A stretch of 64,000 bases of DNA, from NCBI GenBank assembly GCA_040394635.1, contig JBEBRW010000005.1, forward strand, positions 1 to 64,000, read 5' to 3'. Position 1 is the first letter of the stretch, and every line of letters begins with the position of its first letter. Below the pieces are notes generated by a model. It was not told where the DNA came from. It saw only the letters and a list, made by a program, of their open reading frames with translations, and did not search any database. This DNA comes from UBA5239 sp040394635 (GTDB taxonomy: Bacteria; Verrucomicrobiota; Lentisphaeria; Victivallales; Victivallaceae). A program made the position numbers and the translations under genes. Shown one piece after another: positions 8,721-17,470 of the stretch.

Positions 8721-9974
8721 ATGCCTGAACATGAATTAACCTTTGCCGTTATCGGCTATGGCGGACGCGGACGCGGATTCGCGGAAATGCTGAAACTGCC
8801 GGAATTCCGCAGCCGTGTCGTCGCCGTGGCCGAACCGGACGACCGGAAGCGCGAACTCGCCGCCAAACTCTGGAACCTTCCGGAAGAAAAATGTTTCCGC
8901 TCGGCGAAAGAATTTTTCGCCTGCCCGAAAATGGCGGACGCGGTGATCAACACCACCCAGGATCAAATGCACAAAGAAACCGCCCTGGCCGCCCTGGCGT
9001 CCGGTTATCATATGCTTCTGGAAAAGCCGATGGCCGTTACGCTTGGCGACTGCCGCGAAATTACCGAAGCGGCGGAGCGCTCCGGGCTCCTGGTCATGAT
9101 CTGCCATTCGCTGCGCTACCACGCGGTTTATGATAAATTGAGAAAAATCATTGAGTCCGGGCAACTGGGCGAAATTGTCAGTTTCGATCATATCGAAGGC
9201 GTCAACCATATCCACCAGAGCTTCAGTTATGTGCGCGGACCGTGGGCCAATGAGTCGCACTCCACCTTTATGCTGCTGGCCAAATGCTGCCATGATTTCG
9301 ACTTGTTCCAGCATCTTTTCAGTAAAAAATGCGCACGGGTGATGTCGTTCGGCCGTCTCAGTTACTTCAACCGGGCGCATGCGCCGGACGGAGCACCGGA
9401 GTATTGTCTCGACGGCTGCCCGGCTGAACGCGAATGTCCATATCATGCCTGCAAAATATATGTTCATCCTCCATGGAGGGGGGCATTCAACAGCTATACC
9501 GATGAGGAAATGCTGGAATTGCTGAAAACAGCTCCGCAGGGAAAATGTGTGTTCCGGTGTGACAACGATGTAGTGGACCACCAGGTCGCCGCTCTTGAAT
9601 ACGAAGGAGGGATGACGGGCACGTTTACGATGACGGCATTTCATCCGGGCGGGCGATTCACACGTGTGCACGGTACCCTGGGTTATGCCGAAGCAGCCAT
9701 GTACGGCACGAACAACCTGCGCGTAGTCGATTTCGCCACCGGCATCCGCGATGAAATCACCGTACCGTTGCGCGAGGGAGACGGCCACGGCGGCGGCGAT
9801 TTCCTGGTCATGCATGACTTCACCCGGATGCTGCGACACAGCAGCGCACCACAACAACTGCGCTCCGGCGCGCGCAATTCATTCAACAGCCACCTGGTGG
9901 TATTCGCCGCCGAACGTTCCCGCCGGGAAAACCGTATGGTGGAAATTAACGAACTTGAACAGGAAGTACAATGA
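8721..9974 (+). CDS. Gfo/Idh/MocA family oxidoreductase
   Basis: A 417-residue NAD(P)-dependent dehydrogenase. The N-terminal Rossmann fold has the dinucleotide motif VIGYGGRGRGFAEML and the EKPMAVTLGDCREI segment with the family lysine (EKP). The C-terminal alpha/beta domain follows (IEGVNHIHQSFSYVRGPW, KCCHDFDLFQHLF). A cysteine cluster at about residues 230-250 (CLDGCPAERECPYHAC) is often seen in oxidoreductases of this subgroup and may bind metal. It probably oxidises a sugar or sugar acid released by the downstream hydrolase. Start at ATG 8721 is preferred because upstream in-frame codons fall inside the pseudopilin gene. Its end overlaps the next start by 4 nt (ATGA). Confidence 0.93.
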   Translation: MPEHELTFAVIGYGGRGRGFAEMLKLPEFRSRVVAVAEPDDRKRELAAKLWNLPEEKCFRSAKEFFACPKMADAVINTTQDQMHKETALAALASGYHMLLEKPMAVTLGDCREITEAAERSGLLVMICHSLRYHAVYDKLRKIIESGQLGEIVSFDHIEGVNHIHQSFSYVRGPWANESHSTFMLLAKCCHDFDLFQHLFSKKCARVMSFGRLSYFNRAHAPDGAPEYCLDGCPAERECPYHACKIYVHPPWRGAFNSYTDEEMLELLKTAPQGKCVFRCDNDVVDHQVAALEYEGGMTGTFTMTAFHPGGRFTRVHGTLGYAEAAMYGTNNLRVVDFATGIRDEITVPLREGDGHGGGDFLVMHDFTRMLRHSSAPQQLRSGARNSFNSHLVVFAAERSRRENRMVEINELEQEVQ

Positions 9975-12900
9975 AGAATTTATTGATGTTTATGTTATCG
10001 GCCCTCCTATTTTTTGTGGCGGCCGCCGAAAATATCACGGTCGCGGAATACGGCATCGGGCACTGGCCGGAAAAAGGCAGGGGCAACCATCGCGCCCTGG
10101 TCGAAGCCGCCACCCCGGCTAAAGCAGTCCGGGTGAAAATCCCCTGGCGCAGAACCGACTCCAACCCGGCCAGGAAAAAAATCGTGGTTATTGCTCCTGA
10201 CGGCACGACCGATATCGCCAAGGTCCAGCCGGTGTCCGTCACGCCGATGTGGGGCGATATTGTGTTCGAGGCCCCCGCGGCGGGCGTTTATACGATTTAC
10301 TGGCTCCCTTATACGCCATGGGAAAACTGGAACGATCCCGACGAGGGCTACTACAATGCGGATTATTCCGCCAATACAAGCTGGTATCAGTCGCTGAGTA
10401 TCGACTCCCTGCCCATAGCCAAAGTCATAAAAATCGAAGCCAACGGCGAGTTCAACTCCTTCTGGCCGATGGAAGTTCCCGCCATGCCCGGGGAAATGGA
10501 GAAAATGAAATCCGCCGCCGGTTATGCCGTGTTTACCGAGGACAGGAGCCGGCCGGTAAAAATGTTCGATGCAATTCCGGTACGCTGGCTGGAGAACGGC
10601 CCGTCGTCCGCGTTCAACGGCAAAGCACAACCCGGTGAATTCTACCCGTTCCAAATCGCCGTCTGGTCCTTTGCCAAAGAGCTGGAAGTCGATCTTCTGT
10701 ACAGTGACCTGAAATCGGAATCCGGTGAAGTCATTCCGGCCTCGGTGTTCGAATGCATCAACATCGACATAACGGAATTTTCCGGGCGGAAACGGCACAC
10801 TCCGGCCCGGGTCGCCGCCGGCAAAGTCCAGCCGCTCTGGGTTATTGCCCGCATTCCCATGGAAACGCCGCCGGGGGTTTACCGGGGAGAATGCACCGTC
10901 AAAGCCGCCGGGCTGGCGGATACCGTCCTTACATTGCAGCTCGAAGTCGGCGGCGAAACACTCGCCGATGGCGGCGTAAGCGAGTCCTGGCGTCTGACCC
11001 GGCTGGCCTGGCTGAATTCAGCGGTCGGAATCGACGATACCGTCCCCGCACCATTCAAGCCGATCGAATTCTCTGAACGCAAAATCAAAGTCGCCATGGC
11101 GGAAATCGATCTCTCCGATTCCGGCCTGCCGGAAAAAATCACCGTCGCCGGGCGCCCGGTTTTCGCCGCCGCCCCACAATTCAACGTATCGGGCAAAGGC
11201 CTCACCGCGCCATTTCAACATCAGGGCCTGAATACGATAAAAAAGGGAAATGACCGGGTGGAATGGCAGGGCACCGGGCAAAACGGCAGCATCAGCTACC
11301 GCCTGGACGGCGCGATTGAGTCGGACGGTATGTTCGACTATGCCCTGACCCTGACCCCGGAAAGGGATATCGTGCTCGACGATCTGAGCCTGATCCTGCC
11401 GGTGCTCCCGGAATCCGCCAAATACATCATCGGCCTGGGCGTTCGCGGCGGCAAGCGGACCGCCGATGTTAATTGGAAGTGGAACCCGCAAAATGCCACC
11501 AACTATATCTGGCTCGGCGATTACAACCGCGGCATTCAACTGCATCTCATACCCGGCAGCGACGCCTGGGAACCGATGAGCGTAACTCCCTCTCCCGAAT
11601 GGGACAACAAGGGGCTGGGCGGAATAACCGTCGTGGAAAAACCGGATCATGTCGCCATCCGGGCCTACAGCGGGAAACGGCCGTTGAAGAAAGGGGAGAC
11701 CATTACTTTCCGCTTCCAGTTGAACGTCACTCCCTGTCGCGAACAAACCGCCGAACGCTGGAACTGGCGGTTCAGAAGCTGGGGTACTCCCGGCAACATG
11801 GATGTTGTTTTCCACGGCGCGCGTGGCAACCCGAATATCAATTATCCGTTCAGCGAACTGCAGAACCTGGGCGAAGAAGTCGATAAGATCAAGAACCGGG
11901 TCATCGGCGGTGTGCTCTCCTACAAAGCGGCTGACCGCGTCTCCCGCGACAGCGGCTATGTCGAGTCTGAACTGCGAATCAATTTCGACCCGGCAACCCA
12001 TCCCGACCCCATCGCGCTTCCGTATGTGAACTTCAAGGACCGCTCCGCATTCGGCACCGCCTGGATACCGGCCATGAAGGGAATCCGCCTGATCGCGATC
12101 AAATATGATCCCTCGGTCACGACCTATCCCTTCGAAATTTCCGTGCCGAACCTGGACTGGAAGCAGGGCGAAAAACACCGCATCGGCTTCAGCTGGCACA
12201 ATAATACGGCCGCAATCTGGATCGACGGTCAGAAAGCGGCGGAGGACAAATTCAACATCGCCGAAGTCTTTACCAAAGAGCAGCTTGCCAACGGCAACAT
12301 CGCATTCACCGGCGCCACCCATGTCGGCAAAGTACGCGCCGGGATCGGAGTATTCCAGCCGGGCCGCCCCGGACCGGATATCGAACGGACAGGAAATGAG
12401 ATTCTCTTTGATCGTGCCGGCGAGCAGGCCGACAAGCTGGCCGGAGGGTTCCGCCGCGACGGCGAATACGTGTGCCTCGACGGCGGCGACCTTCATTCCC
12501 CCTCCAAGGCCACGATTTATTTCACGGTCCGCGAAATGAGCGCGCTGGCCCCGGAATTATGGGCGTTCCGTTCGCTCCCGGACAATGAGATCTTCAGCAC
12601 GAGCGCTTTCGTCTACACCCCGGATGGCGCCTGGATGGCCCCGGAAGGAACCGGTACCGCCTGGCTCCGCGAACACCTGGGCAGCAACTATTCCCCCGCC
12701 TGGAAAACGAAAACCTATTCCGGCGAACGCGACTTCGCCATCGGCGTGAAGGCTCCGACCCGCTGGCACAACTGGTATCTCGCCGGCGTCGATTTCCTGA
12801 GCAAACGTTACGATGTCAACGGCATGTACCTCGATTCCTTCGGTGCCGGGCGCGAAGTGGCCAAGCGCCTGCGCAAAGTATTGCTGGCCAACAATCCCGC

Positions 12901-14164
12901 CGAAGGACATCTCTGGTGGCATGCCGGCAATAACTTCGATTTTCTGAACAATGGCAGCAGCATTTATTCCACTAACATGGACGCGTTGCCGTTCTACTCC
13001 CAGGCGTGGAACGGGGAAGCGGTCGACTTCAATCACGGCCCCGATTACTACCTGATCGAACTCTCCGGCATCCCCTTTGGGATTCCGGCCGAAATGCTTG
13101 AACATCATACCGGCGGGCATCCGTTCCGCGGCATGGTTTACGGCATGGGCGGGCGCATCCACCCATCCGCCGCAGCATTGCATGCCCTCTGGGACAGTTT
13201 CGGCATTGCGGACGCACAGATGATCGGCTACTGGACCGAAAAACCGGTCGTTGAACCGGACAATCCGAACATGCGTGCCTCCGCATATGTTCATCACGGC
13301 GACCGGGCCCTCATTGCCATCGGCGAATGGCCGTCCGAATCGGGATTGCCGGCGCGTACCGCCATTGCCGGACGCCGTACCGGCCCGGTGAAAATCGATG
13401 GCCGCCCGGACGAAGCCGCCTGGCAAAATGCTCTCGTACTCAATAATTTCACCACCCTCAATTCAGCTGCAGTTTCAGAAAAACCGACTGAAGCGCGTGT
13501 CATGTGGGATGAGAATATGCTTTACTTCTCATTCATCTGCCGCGGGCAGGATGTTTCCAAACTCATTGCCGCCAAACACCGGCGCGACGACAATCTGTGG
13601 GAAGACGACTCCATCGAACTGTATCTGCGCCCCAGTTACACCTCCAAAGACTGGATTCAGTTTATCGGCAACAGCCGGGGCGTATTTATGGATTCGAAAA
13701 ACCGGGACGCGAAATGGAACGGCATCTGGCAATATGCCGCGCGGGTCGAAAACGGCTACTGGTGCGGAGAAGGCGCCGTGTCGTGGCAATCACTCGGAAT
13801 CGATGGCCGCAAGCTGGCCGCCGACGGCGGTAAAATCGGCTTCAATTTCTGCCGCACCATGCATCTGCCGGCATTCCAGTTCGATCTGTGGGCGCAAAAA
13901 CCGGGCGTGTCACCCGCCAGCCTGGATGGCTTCGGCCAGCTCATACTTGCGGAAAAGGCCGGCGGAGAAGTCAGCCGAAGCAAAGCAACGTCCGAGACCA
14001 CGCTTAAAGTCGATTTCGCGGCTCTTGGCCTGGACCCGGCGAAAGTCAAGGCTTATCGTCCCGAAATCGAACACATGCAGCAGGGCGGCCCGGTCGATAT
14101 CGCCAAACCGATCGAAGTTGTTCCCGGCACCGGCGCCATCATTATCCTCGAGGCTCAAAAATGA
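9971..14164 (+). CDS. Very large exported glycoside hydrolase-like protein with CBM9-type end
   Basis: A 1397-residue exported protein, cut after a signal peptide ending FFVAAA near residue 19. Residues ~20-600 are beta-rich sandwich-like regions. Around 600-800 is a LamG/concanavalin-like stretch (IGFSWHNNTAAIWIDGQKAA). Residues ~880-1110 resemble the TIM barrel of the glycoside hydrolase-like family annotated as DUF6067/GH123-like, with the acidic segment MYLDSFGAG near 952, HLWWHAGNNFDFL and the aromatic run NWYLAGVDFL. Residues ~1136-1333 are a CBM9-like carbohydrate-binding domain (IDGRPDEAAW, WEDDSIELYLRP). It likely attacks a complex glycan outside the cytoplasm. Substrate and catalytic residues are not established. 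Overlaps both neighbours by 4 nt. Confidence 0.85.
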   Translation: MKNLLMFMLSALLFFVAAAENITVAEYGIGHWPEKGRGNHRALVEAATPAKAVRVKIPWRRTDSNPARKKIVVIAPDGTTDIAKVQPVSVTPMWGDIVFEAPAAGVYTIYWLPYTPWENWNDPDEGYYNADYSANTSWYQSLSIDSLPIAKVIKIEANGEFNSFWPMEVPAMPGEMEKMKSAAGYAVFTEDRSRPVKMFDAIPVRWLENGPSSAFNGKAQPGEFYPFQIAVWSFAKELEVDLLYSDLKSESGEVIPASVFECINIDITEFSGRKRHTPARVAAGKVQPLWVIARIPMETPPGVYRGECTVKAAGLADTVLTLQLEVGGETLADGGVSESWRLTRLAWLNSAVGIDDTVPAPFKPIEFSERKIKVAMAEIDLSDSGLPEKITVAGRPVFAAAPQFNVSGKGLTAPFQHQGLNTIKKGNDRVEWQGTGQNGSISYRLDGAIESDGMFDYALTLTPERDIVLDDLSLILPVLPESAKYIIGLGVRGGKRTADVNWKWNPQNATNYIWLGDYNRGIQLHLIPGSDAWEPMSVTPSPEWDNKGLGGITVVEKPDHVAIRAYSGKRPLKKGETITFRFQLNVTPCREQTAERWNWRFRSWGTPGNMDVVFHGARGNPNINYPFSELQNLGEEVDKIKNRVIGGVLSYKAADRVSRDSGYVESELRINFDPATHPDPIALPYVNFKDRSAFGTAWIPAMKGIRLIAIKYDPSVTTYPFEISVPNLDWKQGEKHRIGFSWHNNTAAIWIDGQKAAEDKFNIAEVFTKEQLANGNIAFTGATHVGKVRAGIGVFQPGRPGPDIERTGNEILFDRAGEQADKLAGGFRRDGEYVCLDGGDLHSPSKATIYFTVREMSALAPELWAFRSLPDNEIFSTSAFVYTPDGAWMAPEGTGTAWLREHLGSNYSPAWKTKTYSGERDFAIGVKAPTRWHNWYLAGVDFLSKRYDVNGMYLDSFGAGREVAKRLRKVLLANNPAEGHLWWHAGNNFDFLNNGSSIYSTNMDALPFYSQAWNGEAVDFNHGPDYYLIELSGIPFGIPAEMLEHHTGGHPFRGMVYGMGGRIHPSAAALHALWDSFGIADAQMIGYWTEKPVVEPDNPNMRASAYVHHGDRALIAIGEWPSESGLPARTAIAGRRTGPVKIDGRPDEAAWQNALVLNNFTTLNSAAVSEKPTEARVMWDENMLYFSFICRGQDVSKLIAAKHRRDDNLWEDDSIELYLRPSYTSKDWIQFIGNSRGVFMDSKNRDAKWNGIWQYAARVENGYWCGEGAVSWQSLGIDGRKLAADGGKIGFNFCRTMHLPAFQFDLWAQKPGVSPASLDGFGQLILAEKAGGEVSRSKATSETTLKVDFAALGLDPAKVKAYRPEIEHMQQGGPVDIAKPIEVVPGTGAIIILEAQK

Positions 14165-15666
14165 TGATCAATGAAAAAGTTTATCGTGCAAAAGTTCTCG
14201 GCTGCTGGCACGGCAAAGCCGTCGGCGGCACCCTCGGCATGATTTCCGAGGGTGTCAGCGGCGAAAATGACCTGAAATTTTACCGTCCGGTACCGGACGA
14301 ACTGGCACCCAACGATGACCTCGAACTGCAGGTGCTCTGGGGAACCGTGCTCGCACAGGCCGGAAATCCGGTAGTTGACCGGGATGTCCTGGCGGACGCC
14401 TGGCTGCAGCACAACTTTTATCCCTGCGACGAATACGCCATTGCTCGGCGCAATCTTCAGTGGGGCATCCGCCCGCCGTGGTCCGGGCGCTTCGGCAACT
14501 TTTTCACGGACGGGCTCGGTGCGGCGATCCGTAGCGAACTGTGGGCGTGTCTCGCCCCCGGCGACCCCGCACTGGCGGTCCGCTATGCTTACGAAGATGC
14601 CTGCATCGATCACGCCGGAAACGGCCTTTATGCCGAGATCTTTTTCGCCGCGTTGGAGAGCGCGGCATTTGTCGAAAACGACGTACCGGCACTCATCCGG
14701 ACCGCATTGAAATATATCCCGCAGGAAACCCGCCTGGCGCGGGCCATCCGCGACACTGTAAACTGGTGCCGGGAACTGAACGACCGCAGGGCCGTCCGTT
14801 CGCTGATACTGGAGCATTACCGCAGCGACAATTTCACCGACGTGGTCATGAATGTACCGTTTGTGATCCTGGCATTGCTGCTGGGCGACGGCGACTTCGG
14901 CGATACGGTCTGCCATGCGGCGAACTGCGGCTACGACACCGATTGCACCGCCGCCACCGCCGGGGCGGTTTTCGGCATCATGCACCCGGAGCGCATTCCC
15001 GAAGCGTGGCTGCGCCCCATCGGCGACAAAATCGTGCTGAGCGAATATCTGGTCGGCCTCGATGCACCGAAAACAATTCCCGAATTCACCGACATGATCT
15101 GCGATTTGCGGAAACGCCTGAAACCGGCCGACCGCCACAAAGATTCCACGCCCGATTTATCCGCCGGCACGGTCTGCTGGCAGAGCGGCCTGATTCCGTG
15201 GGCCGACTTCCGGCAGGATATTTTCAATATCACCGCCGTGGACCGGATCCAGACGTACGGCTGGACAGCCACATTGCCCTTACCCGATCTCTCCCACGAG
15301 GGAGTACTCAGCCTCAAAACGGATTTTTATATTCGGGATATCACCAAAGTCAGGGTCATGTTCAATTGCGATGCCTGGCACCGCTGTTTTGTCGACGGCG
15401 TCATGCGTTTCGGGCGCGAAGCCGGGATCATGATGCCCGCCTCGCACCGCACCGCTATGGGCCAGTTCTGCGACCTCGAACTCGCCCCCGGCAAACACGA
15501 ACTTTCCGTCCAGATTTTCAAACAGGATGAAAGACTGTCAAATGCAACCTTTTACTTCGGCATAGCCGACGCCAGAACGAAGCTCTGGCTCCCGGATGTT
15601 TTCCCTTCGCAGCCGAAAGATGTTCAAAGCACCAGCAAGCCCCTGGCCGAACTCCTGTGCACATAA
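14161..15666 (+). CDS. ADP-ribosylglycohydrolase family protein with extra C-terminal domain
   Basis: A 501-residue protein. Residues ~1-310 match the all-helical ADP-ribosylglycohydrolase fold: GCWHGKAVGGTLGM at the start, NDDLELQ as the first metal-binding motif, and GYDTDCTAATAGAVFG carrying the D-x-D pair for the dinuclear metal site. Residues ~335-495 are an additional beta-rich region resembling a carbohydrate-binding module. No signal peptide, so it is probably cytoplasmic. Families of this type in carbohydrate loci may hydrolyse N- or O-glycosides other than ADP-ribose; that is an inference from its neighbours. It is the last gene of the operon and overlaps the preceding gene by 4 nt. 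Confidence 0.88.
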   Translation: MMINEKVYRAKVLGCWHGKAVGGTLGMISEGVSGENDLKFYRPVPDELAPNDDLELQVLWGTVLAQAGNPVVDRDVLADAWLQHNFYPCDEYAIARRNLQWGIRPPWSGRFGNFFTDGLGAAIRSELWACLAPGDPALAVRYAYEDACIDHAGNGLYAEIFFAALESAAFVENDVPALIRTALKYIPQETRLARAIRDTVNWCRELNDRRAVRSLILEHYRSDNFTDVVMNVPFVILALLLGDGDFGDTVCHAANCGYDTDCTAATAGAVFGIMHPERIPEAWLRPIGDKIVLSEYLVGLDAPKTIPEFTDMICDLRKRLKPADRHKDSTPDLSAGTVCWQSGLIPWADFRQDIFNITAVDRIQTYGWTATLPLPDLSHEGVLSLKTDFYIRDITKVRVMFNCDAWHRCFVDGVMRFGREAGIMMPASHRTAMGQFCDLELAPGKHELSVQIFKQDERLSNATFYFGIADARTKLWLPDVFPSQPKDVQSTSKPLAELLCT

Positions 15667-15674
15667 TGAGTTAC

Positions 15675-15699
15675 GCGGGAGCGCGTGAAGCGCTCCCGC
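15675..15699. terminator. Hairpin between convergent operons
   Basis: Perfect 10-bp stem GCGGGAGCGC / GCGCTCCCGC with a 5-nt loop, lying between the converging ADP-ribosylglycohydrolase and SPFH genes. There is no clear U-tract on either strand, so it may be a weak shared terminator or a 3'-end stabiliser. Confidence 0.6.
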
Positions 15700-15712
15700 T
15701 GTGTTGTCGCGG

Positions 15713-17470
15713 TTATTTCTTGGCGGCGGGGGCCACGGCGATGGAACCGGATTTCATGTCGGTCCACAGCGTGCCTTCGCCGGCATGGATTACGTTGACT
15801 TTCACGTCGTCGCTCAGGTTTTCGATCAGCTTCAGGTCAGCCATAATGCCGAGCTGGCCGAGAACCTCGGATTTCTTGCGGGTGCCGAGCGCCTGCTCGT
15901 TTTCCAGCATGAATTTGCGCTTGACTTCGGCTTCGCCCTTCAACTGCTGGGTCCTGGCCAGAATCTGCGAGCGCTGGAGCTGGATATCGGCCACGTCGAG
16001 AGAAGCCTGGGCCAGGATTTTCTGGACGGCATTCTTCTGATTGGCGTTGATTTCGGCGACCATCTTGCGGGTCTCCTGTTCCACTTCCATGCGTTTCTGT
16101 TTGATCATGGCGGTCTGGGTGTTGAGGTCGGCCTCGATCTTGGCGGTTTCCTGCAGTGAATGGTTGGTCAGGTTCTGTTCCTTGGCCATACTGGAGTCGC
16201 GGATCGGCTGGAGGATGTTGGCCGGGATTTCCACGTTGCGGATAATGGCGTTGTGGATGATCAGGCTCTTTTCCTCCATGGCGTTGACCAGTTCGCCCTT
16301 CAGGTTGTTCTGAAAAGTCTCGCGGCCCTCGCCCATGATGAAGTCCTGCGCCTTGTAAGTGGAACCCTTCAGGCGCGAGGCGGACATGATCTGCGGAATC
16401 AGGATCTTCTCGACCACCTGCGGCAGGTCGCCATAGAGCATGTAGATTTTGGCGATATTGCCGGGCATGAGTTCGAACTCCACGGTCATATCGAGCTGGA
16501 TTTTGAAGCCGTCGCGGGAGGGGAACTCCACGAAACGGTTCTCACCGTACAGCACGGTAGCGGTATCCTGAGCCTTGGCGGCGGCCAGCCTTTGGCTTTT
16601 ATCCTTGCTGGCTGTCGCTTCTTTTCTTTCGGCCAGTGCGACATTGGAGAAGTTTTTCAGCTGACGGCTCTGGGGAATTTCTTTCCGCAATTCATCGGAT
16701 TTGACTACGACGAAGCCATCACTGTTGGACTCATTCAGCCGCTGTTCCAGCTGGGCGTTCAAGGTGTTGAACGCCATGTCGTTGAGGGCGTTGCTGGTGC
16801 TGATGTTGCGCCGTAGCTCCACCACGCTGCCCACACCGCCGGTCATGCTGACCTGGTTCATGCCGATCTCGATGACATTCACCTGATACGCGCGGGTGTT
16901 GATGTAGTACAAACCGGGCTGCAGGATGTCCTTGAACACGCCCTTTTCGCCGACGGAGGCGAATTCGCCGGGTTTGGCGGTGGCGCCGGTCTGCGAAGTG
17001 ACCACGCCCACGTAGCCGATCGGGATGTTGATGGCGTCCACGATATCGACGTTGTAGCCCTGCGGGTTCAGGCGGTAGAGGCCGGGCCCGAGGACATTGC
17101 GCCAGACCCCTTTTTCGCTGCGGTCGGCGGCAATGATGTCGCCGGACGAGAGGTCCTTGCCGACCTTGGAGGTCACAATGCCGACTTTGCCCAGCGGGAT
17201 GTTGACGGCGTTGACGATTTTGACGTCGTGGGAGACCGGGTCGAGGAAGTGGCGGCCCTCCGGCAGGACCTCTGCCCAGATGCCCTTCTGGCCGCGCTCG
17301 ACCAGGATCGTGCCCGGAGGAGGCTGCGTGCCCGTTTTGGCGGTGACGATGGCCATTTTGCCCGGGGGCACGTAGAAACGGCAGAACCCCCAGATATAGA
17401 TGCCGATCACCAGCACGATGACGATGGCGACAAAGACGATGCCGCCCGCTGCAACTTTTTTCATACTCAT
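15713..17470 (-). CDS. SPFH/band 7 protein with repeated N-terminal modules
   Basis: A 585-residue membrane-anchored protein. One N-terminal transmembrane helix (GGIVFVAIVIVLVIGIYIWG, residues ~9-28) precedes three copies of a ~57-residue module; compare GKMAIVTAKTGTQPPPGTIL, GKVGIVTSKVGKDLSSGDII and GYVGVVTSQTGATAKPGEF, each followed by a kGvw..vL.pG.y.lnp pattern. Residues ~320-430 form the SPFH core (FVEFPSRDGFKIQLDMTVEF), then a long charged coiled coil. SPFH proteins oligomerise into ring or cage scaffolds around membrane partners. Start at ATG 17470, 7 nt after GGAGG. Overlaps the upstream SPFH paralogue by 4 nt, so the pair is translationally coupled. Confidence 0.9.
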   Translation of the reverse strand: MSMKKVAAGGIVFVAIVIVLVIGIYIWGFCRFYVPPGKMAIVTAKTGTQPPPGTILVERGQKGIWAEVLPEGRHFLDPVSHDVKIVNAVNIPLGKVGIVTSKVGKDLSSGDIIAADRSEKGVWRNVLGPGLYRLNPQGYNVDIVDAINIPIGYVGVVTSQTGATAKPGEFASVGEKGVFKDILQPGLYYINTRAYQVNVIEIGMNQVSMTGGVGSVVELRRNISTSNALNDMAFNTLNAQLEQRLNESNSDGFVVVKSDELRKEIPQSRQLKNFSNVALAERKEATASKDKSQRLAAAKAQDTATVLYGENRFVEFPSRDGFKIQLDMTVEFELMPGNIAKIYMLYGDLPQVVEKILIPQIMSASRLKGSTYKAQDFIMGEGRETFQNNLKGELVNAMEEKSLIIHNAIIRNVEIPANILQPIRDSSMAKEQNLTNHSLQETAKIEADLNTQTAMIKQKRMEVEQETRKMVAEINANQKNAVQKILAQASLDVADIQLQRSQILARTQQLKGEAEVKRKFMLENEQALGTRKKSEVLGQLGIMADLKLIENLSDDVKVNVIHAGEGTLWTDMKSGSIAVAPAAKK

